Below, one piece after another: positions 1-5,153 of a stretch of DNA of 5,232 nt. How positions within the stretch are numbered: the first letter of the stretch is position 1; every line of letters begins with the position of its first letter. The position numbers and the translations under genes are program-made. The stretch lies in assembly GCA_021790415.1 (NCBI GenBank), contig JAJYDZ010000161.1, positions 1 through 5,232 on the forward strand, given 5' to 3'. Origin of the DNA: Thermoplasmata archaeon. GTDB lineage: Archaea > Thermoplasmatota > Thermoplasmata > Thermoplasmatales > Thermoplasmataceae. The notes below the pieces were generated by a model, which was not told where the DNA came from, did no database searches, and saw nothing but the letters and a program-made list of their open reading frames with translations.

Positions 1-660
1 TGAGTTATGGAATGATTCAATGTTTCCATTGTCCTCAGGCGTGTGTTTCTGGATATATTCCAGCTTTATGCCTAGGAGTTTCATGGCATTCCTGAACTCA
101 TGCGATATGTATTGTGGTCCGTTGTCTGTCCTCAGTACAAGGCCTTCCGGAACCGAACCATTGAATGCCATCAGGACAGCATTCTCCACGGATCGTATGG
201 CATCCTTTGCCATACAGCTTCTGCTGTAATGAAATCCCTGCCACTCCTTGGTGTAACAGTCCTTGATGCACATGAGATAGGTCATTCCGGACTCCGTTGG
301 AATGTAAGTGATATCTGTTTCCCAGAGCTGATCAGGCCCCTGTGGACGGAACAGGTTCCTGGTCTTTGTTCTTCCCCTGTGTCTTGATGCAGGGAGGCTC
401 AGATTGCTGTCTCTGAGCACTTTCCTGACCGTCTTCTGGTTCACATGCGTGCCGGAATTCCTCAGTATTGCCCATACTCTCCTGTATCCGTATGTTGGCC
501 TTTCTGATGCAATCTCCCTGATCTTATTCCTGATGGTTGGATCGAGCCTCTGGATGTGCCTCTCCACAGGCCTGTAATAATATCCGGACAGTGAGATTCC
601 GGATATCCTTGAGATATTCCTCAAGGACATCTCCTGTTTCAGATCTTCAAGAACCATCAT
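1..660 (-). CDS. IS3-family transposase orfB, DDE integrase (3' end outside the window)
   Basis: This is the catalytic subunit of the transposase, which performs strand transfer with an RNase H-fold DDE integrase core. The frame opens at ATG 660 and runs without a stop to base 1, giving 220 residues of a protein normally about 270-300 long. Residues about 10-35 form an N-terminal helical region, and residues 54-62 carry the family motif RPTYGYRRV. The catalytic acids are D116 (in WETDITYI), D179 (in LRTDNGPQY) and E215 (in EDNGNIESFHNS). D179 and E215 are separated by exactly 35 residues, the DD(35)E signature of IS3 and retroviral integrases. The start overlaps the orfA stop (ATGA) and has a GGAGGT site 4 bases upstream, so independent or coupled initiation is plausible besides frameshift fusion. 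A second in-frame ATG follows immediately at 657. Confidence 0.93.
   Translation of the reverse strand, partial: MMVLEDLKQEMSLRNISRISGISLSGYYYRPVERHIQRLDPTIRNKIREIASERPTYGYRRVWAILRNSGTHVNQKTVRKVLRDSNLSLPASRHRGRTKTRNLFRPQGPDQLWETDITYIPTESGMTYLMCIKDCYTKEWQGFHYSRSCMAKDAIRSVENAVLMAFNGSVPEGLVLRTDNGPQYISHEFRNAMKLLGIKLEYIQKHTPEDNGNIESFHNS
580..606. repeat. Perfect 9-bp inverted repeat (ATATCCGGA / TCCGGATAT) inside orfB
   Basis: The two arms, 580-588 and 598-606, are exact reverse complements separated by 9 bases. In the orfB mRNA they can form a strong hairpin about 55-80 bases after the start codon. The repeat falls on codons for similar peptides (RISGIS, LSGYYY), so it may simply reflect coding. 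It is too far from the A7 run to be a typical frameshift stimulator. Confidence 0.6.
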
Positions 661-935
661 CTTGACCTCCCTTGAAGCCTTTTTTTAAAAGCATCTATGA
701 CCAGGCTCTGGTCTCCTATGATCTTCTTGAGGTCCTCGATCTCATCGTCCCTGGTGTCGGAGTTCCTTCTCTGGGCCAGTGCTGACTTTCCGCCCCGGAT
801 GAACTGTTCCCTCCACTTGCTCAGCTGTACTGGATATATGCCGTGCCTCCGGCATATCTCCGCCTGTGTCACATTCTCGGTGAAGGATTCCATGACGATC
901 TGGAACTTCTCTTCAGCTGAATATTTGGATTTCAT
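657..935 (-). CDS. IS3-family transposase orfA, HTH DNA-binding subunit
   Basis: This 92-residue protein is the DNA-binding partner that recognises the element's terminal repeats and multimerises with OrfB or the OrfAB fusion. A helix-turn-helix spans about residues 8-45, with the characteristic stretch from Q24 through EICRRHGIYPVQLSKW to W41. A leucine-zipper-like helix covers about residues 64-88, with hydrophobic residues at L69, I73, L78 and F83. Its length matches the usual IS3 OrfA (about 90-100 residues). The ATG at 935 is chosen because GGAGGT lies 6 bases upstream and no earlier in-frame ATG fits. The 3' end contains an A7 run, and the stop overlaps the orfB start. The upstream 37-codon frame stops on this ATG. 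The frame is complete, with no sign of decay. Confidence 0.93.
   Translation of the reverse strand: MKSKYSAEEKFQIVMESFTENVTQAEICRRHGIYPVQLSKWREQFIRGGKSALAQRRNSDTRDDEIEDLKKIIGDQSLVIDAFKKRLQGRSR
665..670 (-). promoter_or_regulatory. Shine-Dalgarno site of orfB within the end of orfA
   Basis: On the minus strand GGAGGT stands 4 bases before ATG 660, inside the last codons of orfA and just after the A7 run. With the ATGA overlap it supports orfB translation as a separate protein by coupling or reinitiation. It lies downstream of the A7 run, so it is unlikely to act as the upstream stimulator known for some bacterial -1 frameshift sites. Confidence 0.65.
680..686 (-). promoter_or_regulatory. Candidate -1 ribosomal frameshift site (A7 run) near the end of orfA
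   Basis: On the minus strand seven consecutive A residues are read in orfA as AAA AAA AGG (Lys-Lys-Arg). IS3 elements typically make an OrfAB fusion by -1 slippage on A-rich heptamers. Here the -1 frame reads AAA AAG and continues without a stop into orfB, giving a joining segment KASREVKMM. The phase is not the textbook X XXY YYZ (A AAA AAx), because the base before the two AAA codons in frame is T. Slippage of the second AAA codon still re-pairs fully. Use is plausible but unproven, because orfB also has its own ribosome binding site. Confidence 0.5.
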
Positions 936-1045
936 GAAGAGACCTCCATGATCCGGAAAACCACTTTTCGCATGCTCTTTATGTATCTGTTCTTCTCTAT
1001 AATATTATTATCATGGTGTTCCAGTTCTGTGATGGCTCGGATCAT
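932..1045 (-). CDS. Possible 37-residue leader ORF upstream of orfA, stop overlapping the orfA start
   Basis: A minus-strand frame opens at ATG 1045 and ends with TGA 934-932, which overlaps the orfA ATG as ATGA. The predicted peptide is 37 residues, charged and helical-looking. It begins MIRAITELEHHD and ends VVFRIMEVSS. An in-frame TAA lies just upstream, so the ORF is self-contained. There is no convincing Shine-Dalgarno site in front of it. The orfA GGAGGT lies inside its last codons, which would let a terminating ribosome reinitiate on orfA. It could be a short regulatory leader peptide of the transposon, or an accidental frame in the long 5' leader. I recognise no homologous family. Conservation of both frame and overlap in other copies of the element would decide. 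Confidence 0.35.
   Translation of the reverse strand: MIRAITELEHHDNNIIEKNRYIKSMRKVVFRIMEVSS
942..947 (-). promoter_or_regulatory. Shine-Dalgarno site of orfA
   Basis: On the minus strand GGAGGT lies 6 bases before the ATG at 935, matching the anti-Shine-Dalgarno end of archaeal 16S rRNA. It fixes the orfA start. It also sits inside the last codons of the 37-codon upstream frame, the usual arrangement for coupled translation. Confidence 0.75.
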
Positions 1046-1063
1046 CCTATGATTTTAGAATAA

Positions 1064-1123
1064 AATTGAACCGATGTGTAACTGTAACGTTTTGCCTTTT
1101 CACAGGAATAATGTGGTTCAATT
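1064..1123. repeat. 9-bp inverted repeat AATTGAACC / GGTTCAATT near the presumed IS end
   Basis: The arms are 1064-1072 and 1115-1123, exact reverse complements with 42 bases between them. The outer arm contains the TGAACC (minus strand) proposed as the terminus of the IS3 element. The inner arm is an inverted copy inside the element. They might be a transposase binding pair or a chance AT-rich repeat. The sequence AATTGAAC occurs once more at 1544-1551. Confidence 0.5.
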
Positions 1124-1566
1124 ATACTTTAATAAATCCTTTTCAATTAAGCCTCTTACATGGTTCTTTTCTCAACATGAACATTCTACGAAGTTTTCGA
1201 ATTGTGGTTGAATTTTGAGATCCCGTCTCGTTTAATGTAATAGATCTTTTTGCATTAGTGCAGTTCTTTCAGATTTGACCTACATTCCCTTCACTGCAAC
1301 TTTTTCAAGCCGATTTTCCCATGTTCCTCATAAAGCCCCACAATTTCCTCTTCTTTGACACCGAGTTTAGATTAGACCCTTTAGGAGACACTATTCTGAT
1401 TGATACCCCTTTTGAAAGAGAGTATTTTATAGGACAACTCAAAACTGCTAATAGAGAGTACAGCATTCGAAAGCACACATGTCGTGTACTATGTAGCATT
1501 TTTATTTCTTCGTTTTTCACAATTCAAATTTTGATTGATTCAAAATTGAACTTTGGAAAGGAAACG
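1121..1566. other. Intergenic stretch without a confident gene; one doubtful plus-strand ORF (1321-1575)
   Basis: The segment between the transposon and the NYN gene is AT-rich. The longest plus-strand frame from an ATG, 1321-1575, would encode 84 residues beginning MFLIKPHNFLFF and containing DTPFEREYFIGQLKTANRE. It is open from 1279 and would end 9 bases inside the convergent NYN gene. Its central part reads like protein. It has no Shine-Dalgarno site, no TATA box at the right distance and no family I recognise, and a 71-codon minus-strand frame covers the same bases, so stops are simply scarce here. It may be a gene remnant. No tRNA or other RNA gene is visible. Confidence 0.5.
1523..1550. 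repeat. AT-rich hairpin just past the 3' end of the NYN gene
   Basis: TTCAAATTTTGA (1523-1534) and TCAAAATTGAA (1540-1550) can pair over 11 bp with one bulged A and a 5-base loop. The hairpin lies 17 bases beyond the NYN stop. It has no U-tract on the minus-strand side, and archaeal termination mainly depends on U-tracts, so it may protect a transcript end or be incidental. Confidence 0.35.
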
Positions 1567-2082
1567 CTATCTTGAATGACGCCCTGTCGAATAGCTAACA
1601 AGCACTTCTTGCGTTAACGCATTCGCTCCATCACAGTTTCGTGCAAGTTCACCATTCTTGTCTTTCTTAGCAGTCCAAAGATATACTCTTGTTCCCTGAT
1701 CTTGAACATATTTGACGGCCGGGATGAAATCGGAATCTCCAGAGATGAGAATAATGTTTTGTATGTTTGATTTAGAAAGCGTGATCATGTCCACTGCAAG
1801 CTGGATATCTACTTGTTTTTGAACGAAGTGGAATCCCTGCTTTTGCTTCTCTCCACGTCTAATTTTAAAATTAGTCAGCTTTTCAAGTCTATCCAGCAAG
1901 ATCTCATTTGATTTGAACTCGCAATCATATACGTAAGTTCTAAACAAAGAGGAATCATGGTTTTTGCATACCAAATCACAAAATGCCTTATAATCAAGTT
2001 TGAATCCGTTTTCTATCTCATCCAGGACTTCCTTTTTCAAATAATAATTGTCAATGAGTACTGCAGCTCTTTCTTCAACCAT
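1567..2082 (-). CDS. NYN-domain (LabA/DUF88-like) PIN-fold protein, putative ribonuclease
   Basis: The 171-residue protein is a stand-alone NYN domain, a PIN-like metal-dependent nuclease fold whose characterised members cut RNA; the substrate here is unknown. The pattern is complete: VLIDNYYL with D11-N12 at the end of the first strand; RTYVYD (48-53) after the second; QKQVDIQLAVDMITLS with K89, D92 and D98; then ISGDSDF with D116 and D118, followed by VKYVQDQGTRVYLW. D11, D98, D116 and D118 should form the acidic site. The C-terminal LARNCDGANALTQEV resembles the closing helix of the family. It has no membrane segment or partner domain. The ATG at 2082 is chosen because a TATA box centres about 35 bases upstream, leaving a leader of roughly 9 bases and no Shine-Dalgarno site. 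It is transcribed away from the nuclease at 2888-4537. Confidence 0.92.
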   Translation of the reverse strand: MVEERAAVLIDNYYLKKEVLDEIENGFKLDYKAFCDLVCKNHDSSLFRTYVYDCEFKSNEILLDRLEKLTNFKIRRGEKQKQGFHFVQKQVDIQLAVDMITLSKSNIQNIILISGDSDFIPAVKYVQDQGTRVYLWTAKKDKNGELARNCDGANALTQEVLVSYSTGRHSR

Positions 2083-2113
2083 TTTTTCGACCAGTTTTAC
2101 GGAATTGTAAGAA

Positions 2114-2121
2114 ATATATAA
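2114..2121 (-). promoter_or_regulatory. TATA box for the NYN gene
   Basis: On the minus strand the sequence reads CGAATAAAATTATATATTTC. TTATATAT is a strong archaeal TATA element, preceded by a purine-rich stretch suitable as a TFB recognition element. Transcription would start about 26 bases downstream, close to 2090, only a few bases before the ATG at 2082. Confidence 0.65.
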
Positions 2122-2171
2122 TTTTATTCGAAAGGTATGTCACTTGGAATGCTTTTCTGGTAAGATCTTGA

Positions 2172-2594
2172 GCTCATAGAAACAATGAAGATCCGGGCTA
2201 CTATGCCTCGCTGTTGGTCAAATGTCCGCGAGACTGCAGAGAAAACCGAGCGTTCAATCATGCTGGTAATCTCGTCGACTATAAGACCCAAATTTCAATA
2301 TCCGTGGAAATCATATAATAGGGTGAAATCTGCAAACAAATTTGTGAATGCCTCAACCATTTATGTCAAGAGCTTGAGTTTGTTGATTCTTTGTTGAGAC
2401 TTATCGACTCTCTTAATAGACAAAACAAGAAACCAAGTTTCTGACAGGAATAATTGTTTGTTAAAATAGCAGAAGATGAATCTCCTGAGTTTGAGGATAA
2501 ATGGCTCCTCAAGAGACTTGAAAAGTTTGACAGAGTAGGTAAGTTGACTTAGTCGTTTAGTAGGTTTAAGACCAAGAAGAGCCTTGGATAAACA
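2172..2594 (+). pseudogene. Probable decayed gene in one plus-strand frame, interrupted by several stops
   Basis: One reading frame (codons starting at coordinates divisible by 3) keeps a protein-like composition over about 420 bases but is broken by stops at 2316, 2319, 2442, 2451 and 2550. Open segments contain GYYASLLVKCPRDCREN (near 2200-2250), CQELEFVDSLLRLIDSLN (near 2360-2415), EDESPEFEDKWLLKRLEKFD (near 2472-2531) and SFSRFKTKKSLG (2553-2588). The charged, leucine-rich segments look like helical protein. A promoter or intact start is not visible. I do not recognise the family. Alternative frames give a 70-residue plus ORF (2185-2397) and a 79-residue minus ORF (2361-2600), both with poorer protein character. 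The stops could also be accidental in never-coding DNA. Confidence 0.4.
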
Positions 2595-2604
2595 AATCAC
2601 TTGA

Positions 2605-2757
2605 AAAAGAGATCTTGAGATTTCTCAGATAATATCATGGGAATTAACCTTGTGGTCCTCGCACCAAAGGTACATTGATGGTAACGTTCTTCACTCCCCT
2701 TCCGATGCAACAGAAATTGGAGCAGTCCAAGAAGTTAATTGGGCATCCGGGAATAAA
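2605..2757 (+). other. Open 51-codon stretch without a start, ahead of the nuclease gene
   Basis: Between TGA 2602 and TGA 2758 the frame is open and reads like protein, for example LTLWSSHQRYIDGNV and SDATEIGAVQEVNWASGNK. It has no ATG, lies in a different frame from the broken gene before it, and is not in frame with the nuclease. It may be the frameshifted continuation of the decayed gene. Otherwise this stretch holds nothing recognisable. Confidence 0.3.
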
Positions 2758-2854
2758 TGAAAATATCTAACTTATATCAATGGCGATACAAATCCACAGG
2801 TTTGAAGTTGAGAGGAGTCTTCATTCGCGTCGCCAACTTAATATGCATCTCAGA

Positions 2855-2862
2855 AAATATAT
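2855..2862 (+). promoter_or_regulatory. TATA box for the dual-nuclease gene
   Basis: AAATATAT is centred about 29 bases before ATG 2888, the spacing expected for a leaderless archaeal transcript. It lies inside the longer frame that begins at ATG 2780, and so argues that the true start is 2888. No comparably good TATA element precedes 2780; the nearest is a weak AT-rich stretch around 2751-2767. Confidence 0.5.
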
Positions 2863-2887
2863 TCTGACCAGACAGAAGGGTAGGGAA

Positions 2888-4537
2888 ATGAGTTTAACCA
2901 GCTTAATCAGAACGAGGCCCGATATCACCGACTTCTTGGTGTCTCGTATTAAAGATACACCCGGGAAACCGAAATTCGTTAGAGGTGTCTTTCCAGAGAC
3001 ATCCAATTACTCTCAAATTGGAACTGCCTTTGATTACGCTTTTAGGTTTGAGATCTTGAGAAAATATCCTCACGCAAGAGAGGAACGATGGGTGTCTGAA
3101 CAGGGAGAGTCACGGATAATTACAAATCCGTTTCCATACGTGAAAAAATGGGAGTATCCAGCCATTCATACAATAGAGTCAGCAAAATCAGCACAAAAGC
3201 AGTATTACTCAAACCCAAACAACAAGAACCTACAGAAATTGGTTGAGATGTGTTTCCGACTGGGTCATCTCGACATGGTCTATAGAGAATTCAAGCTGCC
3301 GTCAGGCCCTGTACCAGGGGATGGTCTCATGCCAGCTCCCGAGAAACAGGACGTTGATGATGTGATTGCGATGTTATCAAAGTCCAAGGAGTTTCTTGAT
3401 TCCAAAAGATTTTCACAGAGCAGCACCATAGCATTGAATCCGACTTTCGGGCATTATTCGAAACTTGTAGGTGGAGCTGATGCCGACATCATTACATCAT
3501 CCTCCCTAATTGACCTCAAGACCACTTCGCATCCGAGTATTGATAATTACGAACTGGCTCAAATTGTTGGATACTACATGTTATTGCGGATGAATAACGA
3601 AAATCCACTCCAGGTTTCACGGGATACAATATCGGAGTTTCCTGCGGTTCATGAGGTAGACATGTTTTTCCCAAGATTTGGGGTGGGATATGTGATACCA
3701 GCAGATAACATATCCCTCAGTAGAGAGGATTTCATTGAGTTCTTAAAGCTGCTAAATAACCCTCCTGAAGTTGTGGTAGACCCACTTCAAAAACTGAGGA
3801 GAGTTGGGTACTATCGTTCTAAGGCACTAAATGAGATGGGAATTAAGACCGTCGAGGATTTAGCCCAAATAATGGATGTTGGAGGTAAAAGCGGAGTAGT
3901 TAGAGGGATAAGTCTGGCCAGGCTCTCTTCTATCGCGAGAGACTTTCTGGAACGCAATATCGAACTAAGGCTGGGAGTGACAATAGATGAGGCAAGGTCA
4001 CAGTTTGACTTCAATGACGAAGTATACCTTGACATTGAGACAACTGGTCTTTCATACGATTCGCAAATATGGCTTATAGGTATACTGTTCAAAAAGAGTG
4101 ATAAATTGCTCCTTTTGTTTGCCCATGGACCAGACGAGGAAGAGGACATTTTGAAACAATACATAGAACAGGTCTCAAATGTAAAAGGAGACATTGTGAC
4201 ATTTTCTGGACATCATTTTGATAAGGGGTTCATTGAACAAAGGCTTAAAAAATACGGACTCTGGAAGAATTCGCAGAAACCGACCTTTGTAGATGTCTTA
4301 TGTGTGATAAGGGATACGATCCAGATTCCAGTTAGCAATAACCTGAAGGACATGGCGGCATGGATGGGATATAATTTCAAACATCCAGATCTTTCTGGCT
4401 CTCTGATGCCAAGCCTTTACACAGAATATCTTATAAGTAATGATAAAGAACTATTAACCAAACTTCAAGAATACAACGAGGACGACATCAGGTCACTTAC
4501 TTGTGTTGTGCGTTTCATAAGGGGTGCCCTTTCTTGA
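2888..4537 (+). CDS. Dual-nuclease protein: RecB/Cas4-like PD-(D/E)XK + HhH-like segment + DEDDy RNase H-fold exonuclease
   Basis: The 549-residue protein has the layout of the COG2251/TM0106-type predicted RecB-family nucleases, whose substrate and pathway are uncharacterised. Residues about 1-240 form the PD-(D/E)XK domain: IGTAFDYAFRFE (44-55) as the first helix, GGADADII with D198/D200, LIDLKTT with D209 and K211, and QIVGYY with the RecB-type Q225xxxY229. Residues about 300-350 (LNEMGIKTVEDLAQI) resemble helix-hairpin-helix DNA-binding motifs. Residues about 378-549 are a YprB-like RNase H-fold 3'-5' exonuclease: D382 and E384 (YLDIETTGL), D445 (GHHFD), Y529 and D533 (YNEDD). Both active sites look intact. 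The three cysteines are scattered, so a Cas4-type iron-sulfur cluster is unlikely. ATG 2888 is preferred to ATG 2780 (36 extra residues, basic, not obviously part of the fold) because a TATA box lies between them at leaderless spacing. The protein is probably cytoplasmic. Confidence 0.88.
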   Translation: MSLTSLIRTRPDITDFLVSRIKDTPGKPKFVRGVFPETSNYSQIGTAFDYAFRFEILRKYPHAREERWVSEQGESRIITNPFPYVKKWEYPAIHTIESAKSAQKQYYSNPNNKNLQKLVEMCFRLGHLDMVYREFKLPSGPVPGDGLMPAPEKQDVDDVIAMLSKSKEFLDSKRFSQSSTIALNPTFGHYSKLVGGADADIITSSSLIDLKTTSHPSIDNYELAQIVGYYMLLRMNNENPLQVSRDTISEFPAVHEVDMFFPRFGVGYVIPADNISLSREDFIEFLKLLNNPPEVVVDPLQKLRRVGYYRSKALNEMGIKTVEDLAQIMDVGGKSGVVRGISLARLSSIARDFLERNIELRLGVTIDEARSQFDFNDEVYLDIETTGLSYDSQIWLIGILFKKSDKLLLLFAHGPDEEEDILKQYIEQVSNVKGDIVTFSGHHFDKGFIEQRLKKYGLWKNSQKPTFVDVLCVIRDTIQIPVSNNLKDMAAWMGYNFKHPDLSGSLMPSLYTEYLISNDKELLTKLQEYNEDDIRSLTCVVRFIRGALS

Positions 4538-4823
4538 AATTAAGTTGTATGCTTGCCACCGCTGCCATTTTCCGCATTGGGTTCATAAACTTCTACCATA
4601 TCGAAGTTAGTCTATTAAATCTAAGAGGCTGACGAATCAATCCAATTAAACCGTTAACAATAAGGAAAGATTATTCCACCAAAAGTCACCAAGAAATAGA
4701 GTTATTGACATCAAACACCAGTATTTCTCATCATCTTCCTATATTTGTCACGTACTCATTTTTCTCTTCTATCTTGAACACAGCAAAGTTTTCATAGCCA
4801 TACCATAAGGAGGTGACTGTAGT
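4538..4823. other. Intergenic region with a minus-strand protein-like remnant (4734-4823)
   Basis: No complete gene or clear terminator is visible between the convergent genes. On the minus strand, directly after TGA 4826-4824 and in the same frame, 30 further codons stay open and read like protein, including SLWYGYENFAVFKIEEKNEY. Two TGA codons follow (4733-4728), and then EILVFDVNNSISW in the same frame before another TGA at 4688-4686. This may be the lost C-terminus of a once longer protein, or the remnant of another gene. The stretch also contains AAGGAGGTGA at 4807-4816, an orphan Shine-Dalgarno-like match with no usable start behind it. Confidence 0.4.
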
Positions 4824-5153
4824 TCACAAGATTTCGATCCCTTCTAATCTTTCAAATATTTCCTTTCTTTGCAGATGGTCTAAACTTGGGAGAGCTTTTG
4901 CGAGCCTGTCTACCAGAAATCCACTGAGTCTTACTGAACCATGCTTTTCACGGTATTGATCCCAGGCCCCTATGGCTGCCACCACAGCCTTAACTTCATT
5001 TTGGGTCAAACCATCTATCAAAATTTCTCCCTTTTCGACTACAACTTGCTTACTGACTTCTGATCTAACAGTGGTTTCTTTTGCATTAACTGGTTTAATT
5101 TCGGGAACAAGATATGAATAATTACTTTCACACAACTGTGTTGCATAACCCAT
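4824..5153 (-). CDS. Hypothetical protein, 109 residues, family not recognised
   Basis: The predicted soluble protein has a polar, low-complexity N-terminal part (residues about 1-45) and a compact helical C-terminal part (about 46-109) with LIDGLTQNEVKAVVAAIGAW, LSGFLVDRLAKALPSL and QRKEIFERLEG. The latter looks like a small all-helical domain, possibly for protein or nucleic-acid binding, but I see no diagnostic motif. The ATG at 5153 is preferred; the frame can be extended to TTG 5204 (126 residues), but that start has no Shine-Dalgarno site. No TATA box of good quality is seen at leaderless spacing before 5153, which fits transcription from an upstream gene. A different open frame overlaps its first 23 bases. 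The same frame remains protein-like after its stop, so the C-terminus may be truncated. It converges on the nuclease gene. Confidence 0.55.
   Translation of the reverse strand: MGYATQLCESNYSYLVPEIKPVNAKETTVRSEVSKQVVVEKGEILIDGLTQNEVKAVVAAIGAWDQYREKHGSVRLSGFLVDRLAKALPSLDHLQRKEIFERLEGIEIL

Larger units (their letters stand above)
1..1120 (-). mobile_element. IS3-family insertion sequence, minus orientation, one end outside the window
   Basis: The element carries the two-gene transposase layout of the IS3 family, orfA followed by orfB in the -1 frame. The orfB 3' end and the distal terminus lie beyond base 1. The proximal terminus is tentatively placed at 1120. Read on the minus strand from there, the sequence starts TGAACCACATTATTCC, and IS3-family ends commonly begin with TG, often TGAAC. 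To the right of 1120 the sequence becomes plain AT-rich DNA. The other terminal repeat and the target duplication cannot be seen, so the boundary is a guess; the family assignment is firm. The roughly 185 bases between this end and orfA are longer than the short leader usual in the family and contain a 37-codon reading frame. Both visible transposase frames are undamaged, so the copy may be recent or still active. Confidence 0.85.

Noticed and set aside
20..387. Plus-strand ORFs of 69 and 95 codons
   Set aside because: They are shadows of the orfB integrase on the opposite strand, which has a complete DD(35)E motif.
697..951. Plus-strand ORF of 84 codons
   Set aside because: It lies antisense to orfA, which has the HTH, zipper and ribosome site expected of IS3 OrfA.
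1305..1520. Minus-strand ORF of 71 codons
   Set aside because: No ribosome site, promoter or recognisable motif; it overlaps another equally doubtful frame in stop-poor DNA.
2361..2600. Minus-strand ORF of 79 codons
   Set aside because: Its composition is unlike a folded protein, and the opposite strand has more protein-like segments in one frame.
2140..2780. Search for a tRNA gene, attachment site or CRISPR repeats in the longest gene-poor stretch
   Set aside because: No cloverleaf, no repeated units and no regular spacing were seen.
3811..4194. Minus-strand ORF of 127 codons, and another at 2821-3006
   Set aside because: Both are antisense to the nuclease gene, whose motifs confirm the plus-strand frame.
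4807..4816. AAGGAGGTGA, a perfect Shine-Dalgarno-like sequence on the plus strand
   Set aside because: No start codon follows at usable spacing with an open frame of its own; what is downstream is antisense to the 4824-5153 gene. It also resembles the 16S rRNA 3' end on the minus strand, but no other rRNA sequence is present.
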